64,000 nt of DNA. It comes from Leptobrachium leishanense (Eukaryota; Chordata; Amphibia; Anura; Megophryidae). The number at the start of each line of letters is the position of its first letter. The first letter of the stretch is position 1. The notes beneath the pieces are model-generated. The model did no database searches, was not told where the DNA came from, and saw only the letters and a program-made list of their open reading frames with translations. The position numbers and the translations under genes were made by a program. The DNA lies in the NCBI GenBank assembly GCA_009667805.1, contig CM019066.1:115620190-115684189 (forward strand). The letters run 5' to 3'. Below, one piece after another: positions 32,226 through 43,863 of this stretch.

Positions 32226-33169
32226 TTGTTGATGTATCCTACAGTTTTAATGCTATAATGAAGTTTATACACTGTGGTGTAAAGCATATTCATGTCATAG
32301 AGAATTTTCGATATTACAGGGCTTGCTATCTATTTTTAGTAGTCTGTGATGTTAAATTGTTTCTCGTTCATCCTTTCCCTGTAATCACTAGTAGACAGCC
32401 TGTGGTAAGAAAATTACAGCTCATCTTACCTTTCTGCTGCTGATTTTTATTTTCTTTTCTTTTCCTTTTTATTTGGAGATGTTTGGGTGGCAGCCGCAAT
32501 CATCATTTCCTTCTATTTAAGTTAAAAAAAAGGATATAATTTTAGCTGTTGAAAGGAAAATCACTGTAATTTTCTAGGTTCGGATGGGAGGGTATTTTCA
32601 TCTATTTGTTATATTGGACTTAAAATAATTATATATATATATTATATAATTTTTTTTGGTATAGAAGCATTGCACTGCAAATGTTTAACACAAGTTTATG
32701 CGAAAACAAATAATAACTGTCAAAGCTGACAACTACCAATTGCCACCATAAAGTCGCCTGATAATGAAAATGGACATTTTCTGTAATTATCTTGTAACTA
32801 GACTGTTTAACCTTGTTCTTAACTAATTATTCACAGCTTGGGTTTGCCTGTTCTCTGCTAACGGAGGAGCACCCAAAATATATGTAATTATCTAATTTGC
32901 AGATACAAAGGAGTCAGTGAAGGAAATGCACAAAGCATAGGGTTTAGAGAGGTAAAATATATCTATCAGGTTCGCTATATTTTTGTAGGTGTTTACTGAT
33001 TTTTGGAAAATTTACTAGTATGTTGCATATTGGCAAGCATTTCAGACTGGGTTTTTTGCCTTCTTTTGGATCAACAGCAGTAGGTGATGTGTGAGAGGCT
33101 GAACCCAATGGACGCATGTCTTTTTTCAGCCTATATAACTACTTGATATTTATGCTCTCAATCTCTATA
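32226..33169. other. Unique-looking AT-rich intron, candidate conserved element
   Basis: 32700-32960 is repeat-free, high-complexity and rich in TAATTA and CTGTCAA-type motifs (ACAAATAATAACTGTCAAAG; CATTTTCTGTAATTATC). No ORF. Confidence 0.35.
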
Positions 33170-34429
33170 GGGGTTATTCAGAGAGCACCAAAATGTCACT
33201 GACCCTGCGTTGAATGCAGCATTCCGCTAAGTGAGCTCTCCCTCTCATACTCGCCTCTCTCCTCCAGGGTCCGATGGTGTTCTGTCAGACACTGCTTTTA
33301 AACACCCTCCCGGCAAGATGACGGGAGGGTTTTTAAAAGCAGTGTCTGACAGAACACCCTCCCATCATCTTGCCGGGAGGGTGTTTAAAAGGAGTGTCTG
33401 ACAGAACACCGTCCCGGCAAGATGACGTCATCATGTCAGGCGTGATGACATAATTTTCAGACGGCCCCTGGCAAAGCTGGAAGACTGCCTGAAAGGAGGT
33501 AGGGGTCCTTTGGACCCCTCCTCCCTCCTGATCGGGAGGAGATTAAATTCAAAACCAGGCACTGCTGGTAAGAGCAGAGTCTGCCCTTTCAAGCGATGCC
33601 TGTCTTTAACCCCTGGGGAGCTGTTCCACGATCAGGCGCCATTCGGATCGTGGACCTCTCCTGGAGGTGACTGATATCTTGACTGTCAGCCAAGCCTCTG
33701 GGGCCTCTCCCAACCCACTGACGTCATTGCGCATGGCTCAATACTGTCAGTGTTAGAATTAACCCCTAGCTGCCAAGAGGTTTCCCTATGGTAGAGATAG
33801 GGGGATCCTTTGGATCAGTGGCAACTAGAGGTTAATGTTTGGGATCATTGGAAAGGCCAGAACGTAGTTTTTTCCGATGATAAAAACATGACCATGTTAA
33901 AAAGAAAAATAATTTTAAAAAATCATGTTTTTTTTGTTTTTATTAATGCAGCACTACTGTTCACATTTCAATTACAATGTGAACGATGATGCTGCATTAA
34001 CTATTTTTATTCTTTTGGGTTTTAGCTAAAAAATCTCAATTTCTCAGAAAAAATAAGTAACGCGTTCCCATTTCTAATTATTTAAACAAGTGGACCCCAT
34101 AGACTATCACTGCAAAGGCTCAGATGATAAAATGTGAAAAAAATCATTTTACACACTGTAGGTTGGAAATTCAAATTTTATTGCATTTTTTTGTTAAAAC
34201 GTTCAGGCAGGGCATGGCATACAATAATGATATATTATGAATCTGCTGAAAAAATGGATATATAATTTGGTATAATATACCAAAACGTATAATAAAATGT
34301 TGCTTCAAATCGCGTTTAGACATGATGAGAAAAAAATGTAAAAATGAGCTCCGCGCACAGAGGTGAAGGGGTTCAAAAGTCTTTTTTTTTTTGCCTAAAA
34401 AAAATTGACTTCTTGCTGCAAATTTAAAA

Positions 34430-34840
34430 GAAACATAGAAACATAGAAAAATGTCGGCAGATAAGAACCTTTCGACCCATCTAGTCTGCCCAATTACATG
34501 GATACTTTACCTGGATTTATCTTTTGTTTAGGATAGCCTTATGCCTATCCCATGCTTGCTTAAATTCAATTACTGTTTTGGCCTCTACCACTTCAACTGG
34601 AAGGCTGTTCCATGTATCCACCACCCTCTCAGTAAAATAATGCTTTCTGATGTTACTTTTAAACCTTTGCCCCTCTAATCTAAGACTATGTCCTCTTGTT
34701 TTGCTACTTTGTTTCCGTTTAAATATACTCCCTTCCTCTACCTTGTGGATTCCCTTTACGTATTTAAAAAATAAACGGTTTAATAGATATTGTATAAAAC
34801 CAGGAATATTTTTAACATTGACGCCTACGGGATTCACCTG
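34430..34840 (-). pseudogene. LINE ORF2 C-terminal remnant
   Basis: The minus frame reads TRGHSLRLEGQRFKSNIRKH then FTERVVDTWNSLPVEVVEA, the C-terminal motif of non-LTR retrotransposon ORF2 proteins (family precedent RxxFFxxRVVxxWNSLP). The sequence starts AAACATAGAAACATAGAAAA. The flanks share ATTTAAAA, probably the target duplication, so the insertion itself may end near 34770; the in-frame extension to 34837 is host-element sequence. Confidence 0.65.
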
Positions 34841-34841
34841 A

Positions 34842-35125
34842 TTAACCCTTTCACTGCTGAGGACGTGTGGGGAACGTCCTCATTGACTCCTAAGGAAAGA
34901 TGGGGTGGCGATAGGGGGTTCCTTTGAACCCCAATAACTCTCTACTGTTGGCAGCTAGCAGGGTCATGTTTGGTATCATCAGAAAGGCCAGAGCCATTGG
35001 CCTTTCCAATGATGCCAAACATGACCATGTTTAAAGTAAAGAAAAAAATAATAAAAATAATAAAAGAAAGAAAAATGTGTTTTTTTGTTTTAAGACGTGA
35101 AATGGCTCAGCAGTGAAGAGGTTAA
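34842..35125 (+). mobile_element. Short piggyBac-like MITE
   Basis: 284 bp, TTAACCCTTTCACTGCTGAG to GGCTCAGCAGTGAAGAGGTTAA (inverted, TTAA at both ends). Removing it rejoins the host sequence shared with 47360-47400. Confidence 0.85.
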
Positions 35126-35365
35126 ACCTGCCAAATGAAAGCACCGAACAGCAAGGCACTTCAGTGACATTTCGCTGCTCTTCAGTGTTCTCTAAATAGA
35201 TTAGCCATTCTTCTCTATGGGGGATTTCACTACTGTCTAACAGGCACCGTACTTGCTGGCAATTTGCCAGTATTTGGCCAATTGCCAGGTTTTGAGTAGC
35301 TGAATGGCCCCGAAATTGCACCTTACAGGGAAATTTTGGAGCCAGTTTGGCTCTCTGAATAACCC

Positions 35366-35826
35366 AGTATATCTTACTGAGGGGTAAAAATGGGGTGATG
35401 CGACTTTTAAGTTTGGGCCTTTGATAGAAACCTCAACTGAAGAGAATAGAACAAGAAAATAATGTATTTCTACCACATGATTATTATATTATGGGGGCTC
35501 CTGGCTGTGAGCCTGTACATGTACATGCCTCATATCTGGTACCTCTGGAATAGAAAGGGGAGCCAGGGAGATTGGACCCGAAACTAGGTACATGGGATGT
35601 ATTCCAAGCTGACCTATGGAAAATATATAATGCTAAATACAAACAAGCAAGGGGATTTATGGAAGGCAGTGGATGACGCTACTGAAAGCTCAATCAGCCC
35701 CTTTGTGGTAATTTCTCACAAGAATATCCACTTTTAGTGATGTAATGAAAAGTAATAATTATGGCACTAAATCTTCTAAAAAAAATTAAAACTAATAAAA
35801 CATTGAATATCTTTCATCATTCACAA
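35366..35826. other. Intronic stretch, nothing recognised
   Basis: No ORF or repeat end can be supported. Confidence 0.4.
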
Positions 35827-36264
35827 TTTATTTATTTATAAAGAATTTTACCAGGAAGGATACATTTGAGATTTCTCTCGTTTTCAAATCGTTTCTGGGT
35901 TCAAGAACCTTGAATTGTTACAGTTGTTACAGAAATATGTACAAGGTAATAAAATGCAAGATATTAAAATAGCACAAATATACAGATTAACAGAAAATAA
36001 ATATAGTCACTTTGTTACATGTTTACAGGTGCATTCTATATTGAGGTATGTTAATAGGGATCTCTTAAGTGACTTTAGACTGGGGGAAGATTTGATGGCG
36101 TCTGGGAGGTTATTCCATAATTGCGGTGCTCGGTAGGAATATGGGGATAGAGCCAGGGCCGGCGATGCCGCTAGGTCGGGGGCCTAGAACGCAGTGCGCG
36201 CCTAGGGCGCAGCCGCCCGATCAATATATATAAAAAAAAAATTGGCCAGGCGGCCGCGTGCTGC

Positions 36265-36393
36265 AGCCAGCCCCAATACGTGCCGGCGTCAAGGAGACGG
36301 AGGCGTGGACTTGGTGCTTCCTGCACCAAGTCCACGCCTCCGTCTCCTTGATGCCGGCGGCGACGCCAGCACGTATTGGGACTGGCTACGGAG
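36265..36393. repeat. Palindrome inside hAT
   Basis: CCCAATACGTGCCGGCGTCA, AAGGAGACGGAGGCGTGGAC and TTGGTGC are mirrored by GCACCAAGTCCACGCCTCCG and the following bases to CAGCACGTATTGGG. The arms are about 60 bp with almost no loop. Confidence 0.93.
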
Positions 36394-36424
36394 GTGGAGG
36401 AAGACTGAGACAGCGCTGGAGAGG

Positions 36425-36950
36425 CAGATATCCATGTGTGAGCCTGGGGGCAGATATCCATGTGTGAGCCTGGGGGCAGATATCCATGTGTGAGCCTGGG
36501 GGCAGATATCCATGTGTGAGCCTGGGGGCAGATATCCATGTGTGAGCCTAGGGGCAATATCTCCATGTGTGAGCTTGGGTGCAATTTCTCCATGTGTGAG
36601 CTTGGGTGCAATTTCTCCATGTGTGAGCTTGGGTGCAATTTCTCCATGTGTGAGCTTGGGTGCAATTTCTCCATGTGTGAGCTTGGGTGCAATTTCTCCA
36701 TGTGTGAGCTTGGGTGCAATTTCTCCATGTGTGAGCTTGGGTGCAATTTCTCCATGTGTGAGCTTGGGTGCAATTTCTCCATGTGTGAGCTTGGGTGCAA
36801 TTTCTCCATGTGTGAGCTTGGGTGCAATTTCTCCATGTGTGAGCCTGGGTGCAATTTCTCCATGTGTGAGCCTGGGGGCAAATATACCCATGTGAGCGTG
36901 GGGCAATATATCCATGTGAGAGCTGGGGACAAATATACCCATGTGAGCTT
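36425..36950. repeat. 26-bp minisatellite (about 19 units)
   Basis: The first five units are ATATCCATGTGTGAGCCTGG plus GGGCAG. The next twelve are nearly identical CTCCATGTGTGAGCTTGGGT plus GCAATTT, and the final units drift. Homogeneity of the middle block indicates recent amplification. The unit is related to the 22-bp unit at 2617. Confidence 0.96.
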
Positions 36951-37847
36951 TCTTTTTTGGGGGGGGGGGTGCAAGTAGCTGGTCTTGCCTAGGGCGCAAA
37001 ATAGTCTAGCACCAGCCCTGGATAGAGCCACTTTCTTTTTGTATTGTGGTGTTGCAAGTAAGGTGCTGGTCCTGGATCGGAGTTTATAGGATGGGGAACT
37101 GCTAGGGGAAGCAGTCTATTCAGGTAGGGTGGTAGCTTCCCAGAAAAGCTCTTAAACACCAGAATGGAAAGGTGAAGATTACGTCTAGATTCCAGCGACG
37201 GCCAGTTTAGCTCTTTTAACATGTCACAATGGTAGATCTTGTAGTTACATTGTCGCACAAAGCGGCAGATTGAGTTATACAATGTAGTAAGCTTATGAAG
37301 TTGTGTTTGCAGGGCGGCTGCATACACTACATCTCTATATTCAAAAGCCGGCATAAGCATTTGTTGTACAATCTGCTTTCTTACCGCGGGGCTCAGACAG
37401 AATTTGGGGGCCAAAGGATAGATTTGGGTCTAACCACATACCTAGATATTTGAGAGAAGTGACTGCATTGATAGTGATGTTTTTTCTATTGAGTTAAAGC
37501 ATGGCATATGGTTTACCAGAGCTCTGGTTAATTTTACAAAAGGCTTTGAATTGGGCCCATTGTTTAGGTCTTGAGTATATATGCGAATTCAATATACCTA
37601 CACTATTTATTTTTGTTCAAGGGACAGACTGCCTTGAACACACAAAAATATCCCTACTGTTTGCTTTTCTAGTGAAGCTGTTAATTTGGAGCAGCGATCT
37701 GTGTTTTTTATGAACCAAGTGGGTAAATCTCATAAGGGAAGTCATTAGGTCAATAGAGATAGGACCTGCCATCATGGGATCCATTGACATTGTGGCAGGC
37801 TTATGCAATGTATGATCATGTTTTGAACAAAGCCAAGTTGTTTTGAT

Positions 37848-38165
37848 TAGAGATAGACCGATTACTGGCTTTGACAATTATTGGTGGCCGATATCCAGCA
37901 AATTATCAATCAGACTTTTATTTGCCGATAATTAGACAAGCTGGCTCACCGCAGCCGCGACACGTGAGGTCCAACAGAACAGTGCCAAACAACTTAAATT
38001 TAATAATTTAAATGGACATGGTGCAATGTTTACAATTTTATTAAACACATTCAGTTAATGGCATAAACTCAGATTTGTGTTGTTTTTTTTCCACAACTAT
38101 AAATTTACGTAATGTCAGCACCAGATATCGACTATCGGCCCTGAAAAAATATTGGTTTATCCCTA
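37848..38165. mobile_element. hAT MITE (TAGAGATAGACC ends)
   Basis: The left TAGAGATAGACCGATTAC and right GGTTTATCCCTA are inverted. They are flanked by an exact 8-bp GTTTTGAT (37840-37847, 38166-38173). The interior has ATTGGTGGCCGATATC-type motifs. A related left end is at 45304. Confidence 0.85.
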
Positions 38166-38326
38166 GTTTTGATTAGACCCAGTGATTTGTTTTTTTTTCT
38201 TCTTCAATATCATGTACGCTAAATGAGGTGTGTGTATATACACAAGACTTATGGCAGCCAGTATTCTAAAGGATGCTTTAGACAAGCAATTGTTTCAGCC
38301 ATTGGCCTACCACTTTCATCAATATA

Positions 38327-39941
38327 CAGTTGTGTTCAAAATTATTCAACCCCCAATGCTGTAAAGGGTTTTAGGGAATTTAGTGTACATTTGTAATTGT
38401 ATTCAGAATGAAATCCTACAAGGACTTTTTAAAGAACCATATGCAACTAAAATGACATCAATTGGTTTTGTAATACAGTAGTAAATGTTTCTTTTGTGAA
38501 TTCTTCATTGACACAATTATTCAACCCCTTAAAGACTACCACTCTGAAGAACAGAGGTTCATTCAAGTGTTTTCAATCAGGTATTGAAAACACCTGTGGA
38601 TGTCACGGAGCAGCAATAAAGCATAATAAGCACCAATTAGGCAGCTTTAAAATGACTGTGATACTCAGCTCCTTCTAGACATTTACTGGTGTGGTTACAA
38701 ACATGGTGAAGTCAAGAGAATGGTCCAGGAAGACAAGAGAAGAGGTGATTACTCTTCACAGGAAGGGCAATGGCTATAAGAAGATTGCAAAGATGTTAAA
38801 CATACCAAGAGAGACCATATGAAGCATCATTCTCAAATTCAAGGCAAAGGGCACTGTTGAAACGCTACCTGGTTGTGGCAGAAAGATGCTGCTGACTTTG
38901 ACTGCTGTGCGCTACCTGAAGCGTAGAGTGGAGAAAAGTCCCCGTGTGACTGCTGTGGAACTGAGAAAAGATTTGTCAGATGTGGGTACTGAAGTTTCAG
39001 CTCAGACAATACGGCGCACACTGCGTAATGAAGGCCTCCATGCCAGAACTCCCAGGTGCACCCCCTTGCTGTCTCCAAAGAATAAGAAGAGTCGACTGCA
39101 GTATGCCAAAAGTCATGTGGACAAACCACAGACGTTTTGGGATAGTGTTCTGTGGACTGATGAAACAAAATTAGAACTGTTTGGCCCATGGATCAACGCT
39201 ATGTTTGGAGGAGGAAGAACAAGGCCTATGAAGAAAAGAACACCTTGCCTACTGTGAAGCATGGCGGGGGTCAATAATGCTTTGGGGCTGTTTTGCTTCT
39301 GCAGGTACAGGGAAGCTTCAGCGTGTGCAAGGTACCATGAATTCTCTTCAGTACCAGGAGATATTGGATGACAATGTGATGCAGTCCGTCACAAACCTGA
39401 GGCTTGGGAGACGTTGGACCTTTCAACAGGACAATGATCCCAAGCATACCTCCAAGTCCACTAGAGCATGGTTGCAGATTAAAGGCTGGAACGTTTTGGA
39501 GTGGCCATCGCAGTCACCTGAGTTAAATCCGATTGAGAACCTCTGGTGGGACTTAAAGAAAGCAGTTGCAGTGCGCAAGCCTAAGAATGTGACTGAACTG
39601 GAGGCTTTCGCCCATGACGAATGGGCGAAGATACCCGTAGATCGCTGCAAGACACTTGTGTCAAGCTATGCTTCACGTTTAAAAGCTGTTATAACTGTAA
39701 AAGGATGTTGTACTAAGTACTAAGATTGAATGTCACTTGGGGGTTGAATAAAACTGATAATGATGTGAGCACAGAAAAGACATTTGTGGTTATTTCATTA
39801 TAAATGTTATATTATATTTGTCTGACCTACACGTGCCTCTTTGATTTAATTATAAGCAAGATGACTGAATGATCAAAATCAATGTCAAACTGGCCAAAAC
39901 ACTCAATTTCAGTGGGGGTTGAATAATTGTGAACACAACTG
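38327..39941 (+). mobile_element. Tc1-type transposon with IR/DR termini
   Basis: Left CAGTTGTGTTCAAAATTATT and right AATAATTGTGAACACAACTG are inverted. Inner direct-repeat copies (ACAATTATTCAACCCC at 38513-38528; GGGGGTTGAATAAAACTG near 39738) give the IR/DR arrangement of the Sleeping Beauty group. TA precedes the left end; the right TA is mutated to TG. It encodes a damaged transposase. The element is nearly full length (1.6 kb). Confidence 0.92.
38703..39723 (+). pseudogene. Tc1 transposase (DD34E), inactivated
   Basis: The ATG at 38703 opens the usual MVKSREWSRKTREEVI start of a paired-like DNA-binding domain. A TGA at 38820-38822 replaces codon 40, then the frame resumes. The catalytic domain shows WTDETK (first Asp), QDNDPKHTSK (second Asp) and NPIENLWWDL (Glu), with 34 residues between the second Asp and the Glu. 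Two frameshifts, near 39190 (GGCCCATGG) and near 39270 (GGCGGGGGTC), break it again. The transposase would cut and paste at TA sites. With only three clear lesions, the copy is relatively young. Confidence 0.92.
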
Positions 39942-40454
39942 TGTGTCTTGGCCTGTAATAGCTGAAGTGTTGATACACAAGCATTTGCCATGGATCAGTA
40001 TCCGAGTCCGAGACCTGCTGAACAGCGAGACTTCCAGCTGCTCAACTGGAGGGCCACCGCCTCGGCGGTGACTCAGAGTCTTCCTTTCCCACTTGTGAGT
40101 CATGGAGGCAGAGAAGAAGCTCTGAACCTCCATGTTGGAGTCCAGGCATGGATTTTACCACCAGTGAATGCCAAAGCATCAGAATTAATTTTTTGAAGGA
40201 GTTTCCCTCCCGCAGGTCGTGCGGTATTGGATCAGGACTCCATATCAGCTGATCACAAATATTGCAAGTCTTGGATTGGAACGACTGCTCGACAGTTGTG
40301 ACAGGGACAGCTCTAGTTTGTATGTAGAGTTAATGGCGGCAGCCTTCACCTGAATGGTCTCACAAATGTGCGGCGTCTCTAGGGAGAACCCTATATCCAG
40401 CTATTGGGACTTCCCGAGACAATGCTGTGAAGGTCCGCCGGCCTCCAGAAATGC
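39942..40454. other. Intronic stretch, nothing recognised
   Basis: High-complexity sequence; no gene. Confidence 0.4.
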
Positions 40455-40664
40455 ATAAAGAGAGAAATCAGCATTCTCAAGGAATCCGAGTCAATCCCAC
40501 TGATTTATTAGGAGCAATAAAAGGGTGAAAATGCAACGTTTCGGCCCTTGATAATTGATTAAGGCTTAAGGGCCGCAACGTTGCATTTTCACCCTGTTTT
40601 TTGCTAATAAATCCGTGGGATTGACTCTTTGATTCCTTGAGCACGCTGATTTCTATCTTTATTC
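40455..40664. repeat. Inverted Penelope-like 3' ends (foldback)
   Basis: The left arm contains GTGAAAATGCAACGTTTCGG and GAATCCGAGTCAATCCCACT. The right arm contains their inverted copies (GCCGCAACGTTGCATTTTCA; GGGATTGACTCTTTGATTCC). The centre is near 40560. The GGGCCGAAACGTTGC motif (minus strand) is the type seen after degenerate hammerhead cores at Penelope-like ends; no intact core is present here. Confidence 0.6.
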
Positions 40665-43054
40665 ACCTGAAGGGTGACAGGTGAGACGAGGAGCACAAAC
40701 TATTTTTAAGTACACAGCATTTTCTCCATCCATATATAATATATATGTGTTGCTTTTTTCCTCCGCTTCTGGGGAAGTGGCTGTTTAGCGCCAGATGTTA
40801 CTGGGTTCGTCTGGGTGTGGCTGTTCCTGTGAAGTTATACTGTAGAGGGAAAAAGCTGATATTGCTGTGGATCGGGCTGTGTTTATTTTACATTACTATT
40901 GTGCATGGTGTGTGCGATTACAAATGGAGAGTAACCTTATATCTCTGATCTCTGCCGGATCCTAATAAAGACTGTCTTTCATGGAGCATTCAGAATGCTT
41001 TGTTCATTTCTCGTGTTCTTATACAATTAAATTGTTTGGTAAGTTTACCTCTATTTACAGCTGCTTATTTCTTCAGCTTCTAAGAGCTGGAGCAATCGGG
41101 ACTCGTGGGGGCTGTGTCACTGTCTGAAAGCAAAAACCAGGAGCCACAGGAGCGGTTAACATTAACAAATGAGCTGTATAAATGAGTAGAATTGCCCCAC
41201 TTGTAAATTTTGGCACTTGACGTGATTCCAGGAAGAGCCACAACTTCTCTTGCAGCTCCGCTCCTGAGCCCTCACACTGTACTTTTACACTCAGTGAATG
41301 AGCCTTGGAATCATAAGTGATCCTCAGTTGCTTGATCTTACACTTGGTGGGCATCAAATAAAATTGCTGTTAAGTGATTTTGCAAATGCTAAATCACATA
41401 ACCCTAACAGGAGATTGGGAAAAAAAATACCTTGTCCTCCTCATCCCATGGTGAAGAGCACAATGCATTCTCATCACTCATCTTTTAACAGTGAAGGACA
41501 CAGAGAAAAAGTAATTCACTGGCGTCCTTCTGCCGGCACACTGTTATTCCACAAAATAATATAGTGGCTGGCTCCTAAGTGAGCCTGTAATGGGAAGCCT
41601 CTGAGACTTTAAAGCTAGCAGTGTGTATTTGGCAGTGGCGGCTCAACTCTTACAGCTGGAATATGGACTAATGATGCCATAGATGAGCCCCATCAGGTCT
41701 TCTTGAATGTGTGTATTTGTACGACATGGACGGCTACAGATGGAGCACCCATTATCCAGAATTCTAAAACCGGGAAGACCCCGAAAACCAGAGCATTGCG
41801 GTTTCCAAATGTAATTTTCAATTCTCCCCTTGCGGATCTTGACCGATCCTCCTCCCTTATAGATCCTCGATGGATGCAGGATACACGCCGGGAGTCTCTG
41901 TGCAGCTCCAGTGTGTGACATGCTGCACAGAGCCAGTGAGAGACATTGCATAACCTGTCCCTCCCAAAGTACAGTGCAGCGTTTCTCAGTGTGTATTTTG
42001 CTGGTGCTGCAGAAGCATGAGTTGGGCGGCTCCCCTGCTGGGGAATGCTCGGGGTCTGAGCGGTCCGGATAACAGGTTCTCCGCCTGTATTGTGTATCAC
42101 CCGAGAGGATTCAGTTTCCTGCGAGTTGTCAGAATTGGGAAGCCGTAGCTCTTTTAAACAGTTTCCTCCTATTAAACTGAACTCTGGTAAATAAACTCCT
42201 GTCTATCTTGTTTCATTAATCTTTGTTTATCTTTATGTAGATCTCCTGATTGTTTTGGAATTTCATTGACAATATATGGGTCTTTTTCAATTTTTAAATT
42301 GGGTTTAATAAAAATTTCAAATTAAATGAACTAAATACTAATAGTCCATACGATTTTCTAATGCTGCTTATTAATTAGAAGAAGATGAAGGGAAAAATGT
42401 GGAATGTTAATCCGTGCCGACCTAAATACTGAGGAGGAAGAAGAAAAAGAAGTCCGTTGATCACATGAGGTGGAGGATTTGAATGATGTAGATAGGCCAA
42501 GTGTCAATCTGAAGCTTGAGGTAATGAATGTCGTCCTTGCTCTGCATAGAAATGGGCAGGTACACATAAATAATCCGCTTAACCCAGTTACAGGTCAATA
42601 AACCTGGGAGGAGAGGAACATCTCTCGATGAAGAACTGCAAGTCTTTCTGCTCTATTTAAATTCATTCTTTTAAACACATAAGCCAGAGTAATAGATAAA
42701 TTGATTTCTCCGAAGAACCTTGACGATTCAGTGCAAATCTTTGTGGTTCAGGAACTTTAAGAGGTCTAAGATTTGATCTATTTTGTAATTTCTTAATTTA
42801 AAACGTATATATGTTTATACACACACACACACACACACACCTATCTCAAAATGTTGTGCTATACATTACTAGCTGAAGCATAGTTACCACAATGATTCTA
42901 CACTTTATTTTAACTGAGGAAACCAACAGGGTCATGCCCATCATCTGTTGCCATAACTGGTGGCGTTTTCTTCCACCTAATTTTGTCCCTGCACTCATAA
43001 ACCTCACCCCCGATTTGACCTGTTCTTTTCTCAGTCCTGTACTTGCAATCTTAA
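40665..43054. other. Mostly unique intron
   Basis: No ORF with family features. A CA microsatellite is at 42819-42840. 42160-42800 is AT-rich, repeat-poor sequence. Confidence 0.4.
42819..42840. repeat. CA microsatellite
   Basis: About 11 uninterrupted AC units. Confidence 0.92.
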
Positions 43055-43479
43055 GGCTAGGGTCAGACTGAGGCAGTGCGAACGCGCGTGCAGGCGCACT
43101 TAATCACGGCCGCACTAGCAGCAGATGCCGGGCAATGACGGTCAATATACGAAGTACGGTCGCACAAAAGTCCGGCTGCGCAACGCAAGTGGAAAATGAA
43201 CGCATTTTTTTGAGAACGTGAAACCGCAGGTACTGACGTACAGAGTGCGCTGCGTCCGCTAGCGGCGTGTGTGCGTGATTAGGAGACGTCAGACGCTGCT
43301 AATGTCCGGCCAACATAACGTCCAGACACAAAAAGAGTTTTATTGATGATCCGTACAAAATCACGGACGAAAATGCGCATAGTATGACCACTATCACGTA
43401 TTCTGTGAAAAAATGCGTCCATTCGTTCGAACGCACTTTTTCACAGACAACATAAAAATGCGTTCGTCTGACCCTAGCC
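43055..43479. mobile_element. GGCTAGGG MITE, copy 2
   Basis: GGCTAGGGTCAGACTGAGGC to CGTCTGACCCTAGCC, inverted, with TAA on both sides. Collinear with 28157-28594 and closest to 51444-51869. Confidence 0.88.
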
Positions 43480-43863
43480 TAAATGTGTTCCTGCATCTCT
43501 ACACTATCACCCCGGACCTGTTACTGAATCCTAACCTTTCCCCATCAAACCCACTTCTACCCCCCTATCTCTGCACCTTTTAAGCTTTTCACATTATATC
43601 TATTTCTGTCATTACTGCACCATTAAAGTTTATCAGATTTATAGATCACTTTTACAGGAAGGTACAATGAAATACACTATGGAGTTCCTCTGTTCCTACA
43701 ATATTATGTGTAACCCGTGAATGTATGTTGTGTCACAGGTGGATGTATTAAAATATAGGAGAAAGAACACCCTTTTTTTAAATAACTGGAAATAACACAA
43801 TAGATTTTCAAAAGCAAAAAAAACTAAGACTTGGCTTTGCAACATTTACACTGAATATAGGGC
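43480..43863. other. Intronic stretch, nothing recognised
   Basis: No gene. It ends with the first target duplication of the next element. Confidence 0.4.

Larger units (their letters stand above)
33170..35365. mobile_element. Composite DNA-transposon block
   Basis: The outer ends GGGGTTATTCAGAGAGCACC and GGCTCTCTGAATAACCCA are inverted. The interior is shared with 46930-47530 (ACTGACATTTCTCTGCTGTT-like; CACCGTACTTGCTGGCA). Inserted in it are piggyBac-like sequence (about 33440-34372), a LINE-derived fragment (34430-34770) and a TTAA-bounded MITE (34842-35125). Around 33280-33420 three copies of AGTGTCTGACAGAACACC in alternating orientation form a foldback. Confidence 0.6.
36154..37020. mobile_element. 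Non-autonomous hAT with palindrome and minisatellite
   Basis: It starts CAGGGCCGGCGATGCCGCTA and ends CTAGCACCAGCCCTG (inverted). The flanking 8-bp duplication GATAGAGC is exact (36146-36153, 37021-37028), and excising it restores the LINE. A second inner inverted pair is GCGCCTAGGGCGCAG/GCCTAGGGCGCAAAA. A palindrome (36265-36393) is followed by a 26-bp minisatellite. All long ORFs inside are products of the array. Confidence 0.93.
35827..37440 (-). pseudogene. LINE ORF2 C-terminal fragment, split by a hAT at 36154-37020
   Basis: The upstream part on the minus strand (about 37029-37414) reads SPAVRKQIVQQMLMPAFEYR then DVVYAAALQTQLHKLTTLYN and LESRRNLHLSILVFKSF. This is the region after the reverse-transcriptase domain of CR1/L2/Rex-type LINEs. 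The second part (about 36000-36153) carries the truncated WNNLPD-type end and the 3' UTR runs to the tail near 35845. Numerous changes and the insertion make it non-functional. It is the longest copy of this LINE in the window. Confidence 0.8.

Noticed and set aside
36171..37031. Overlapping long ORFs on both strands (HMEKLHPSS and CVSLGAISP repeats)
   Set aside because: All are translations of the 26-bp minisatellite in different frames; no start context, splice signal or domain.
42358..42567. Minus-strand Ser-rich ORF
   Set aside because: Composition-driven (GAAGAAGAA run on the + strand); no homology or splice support.
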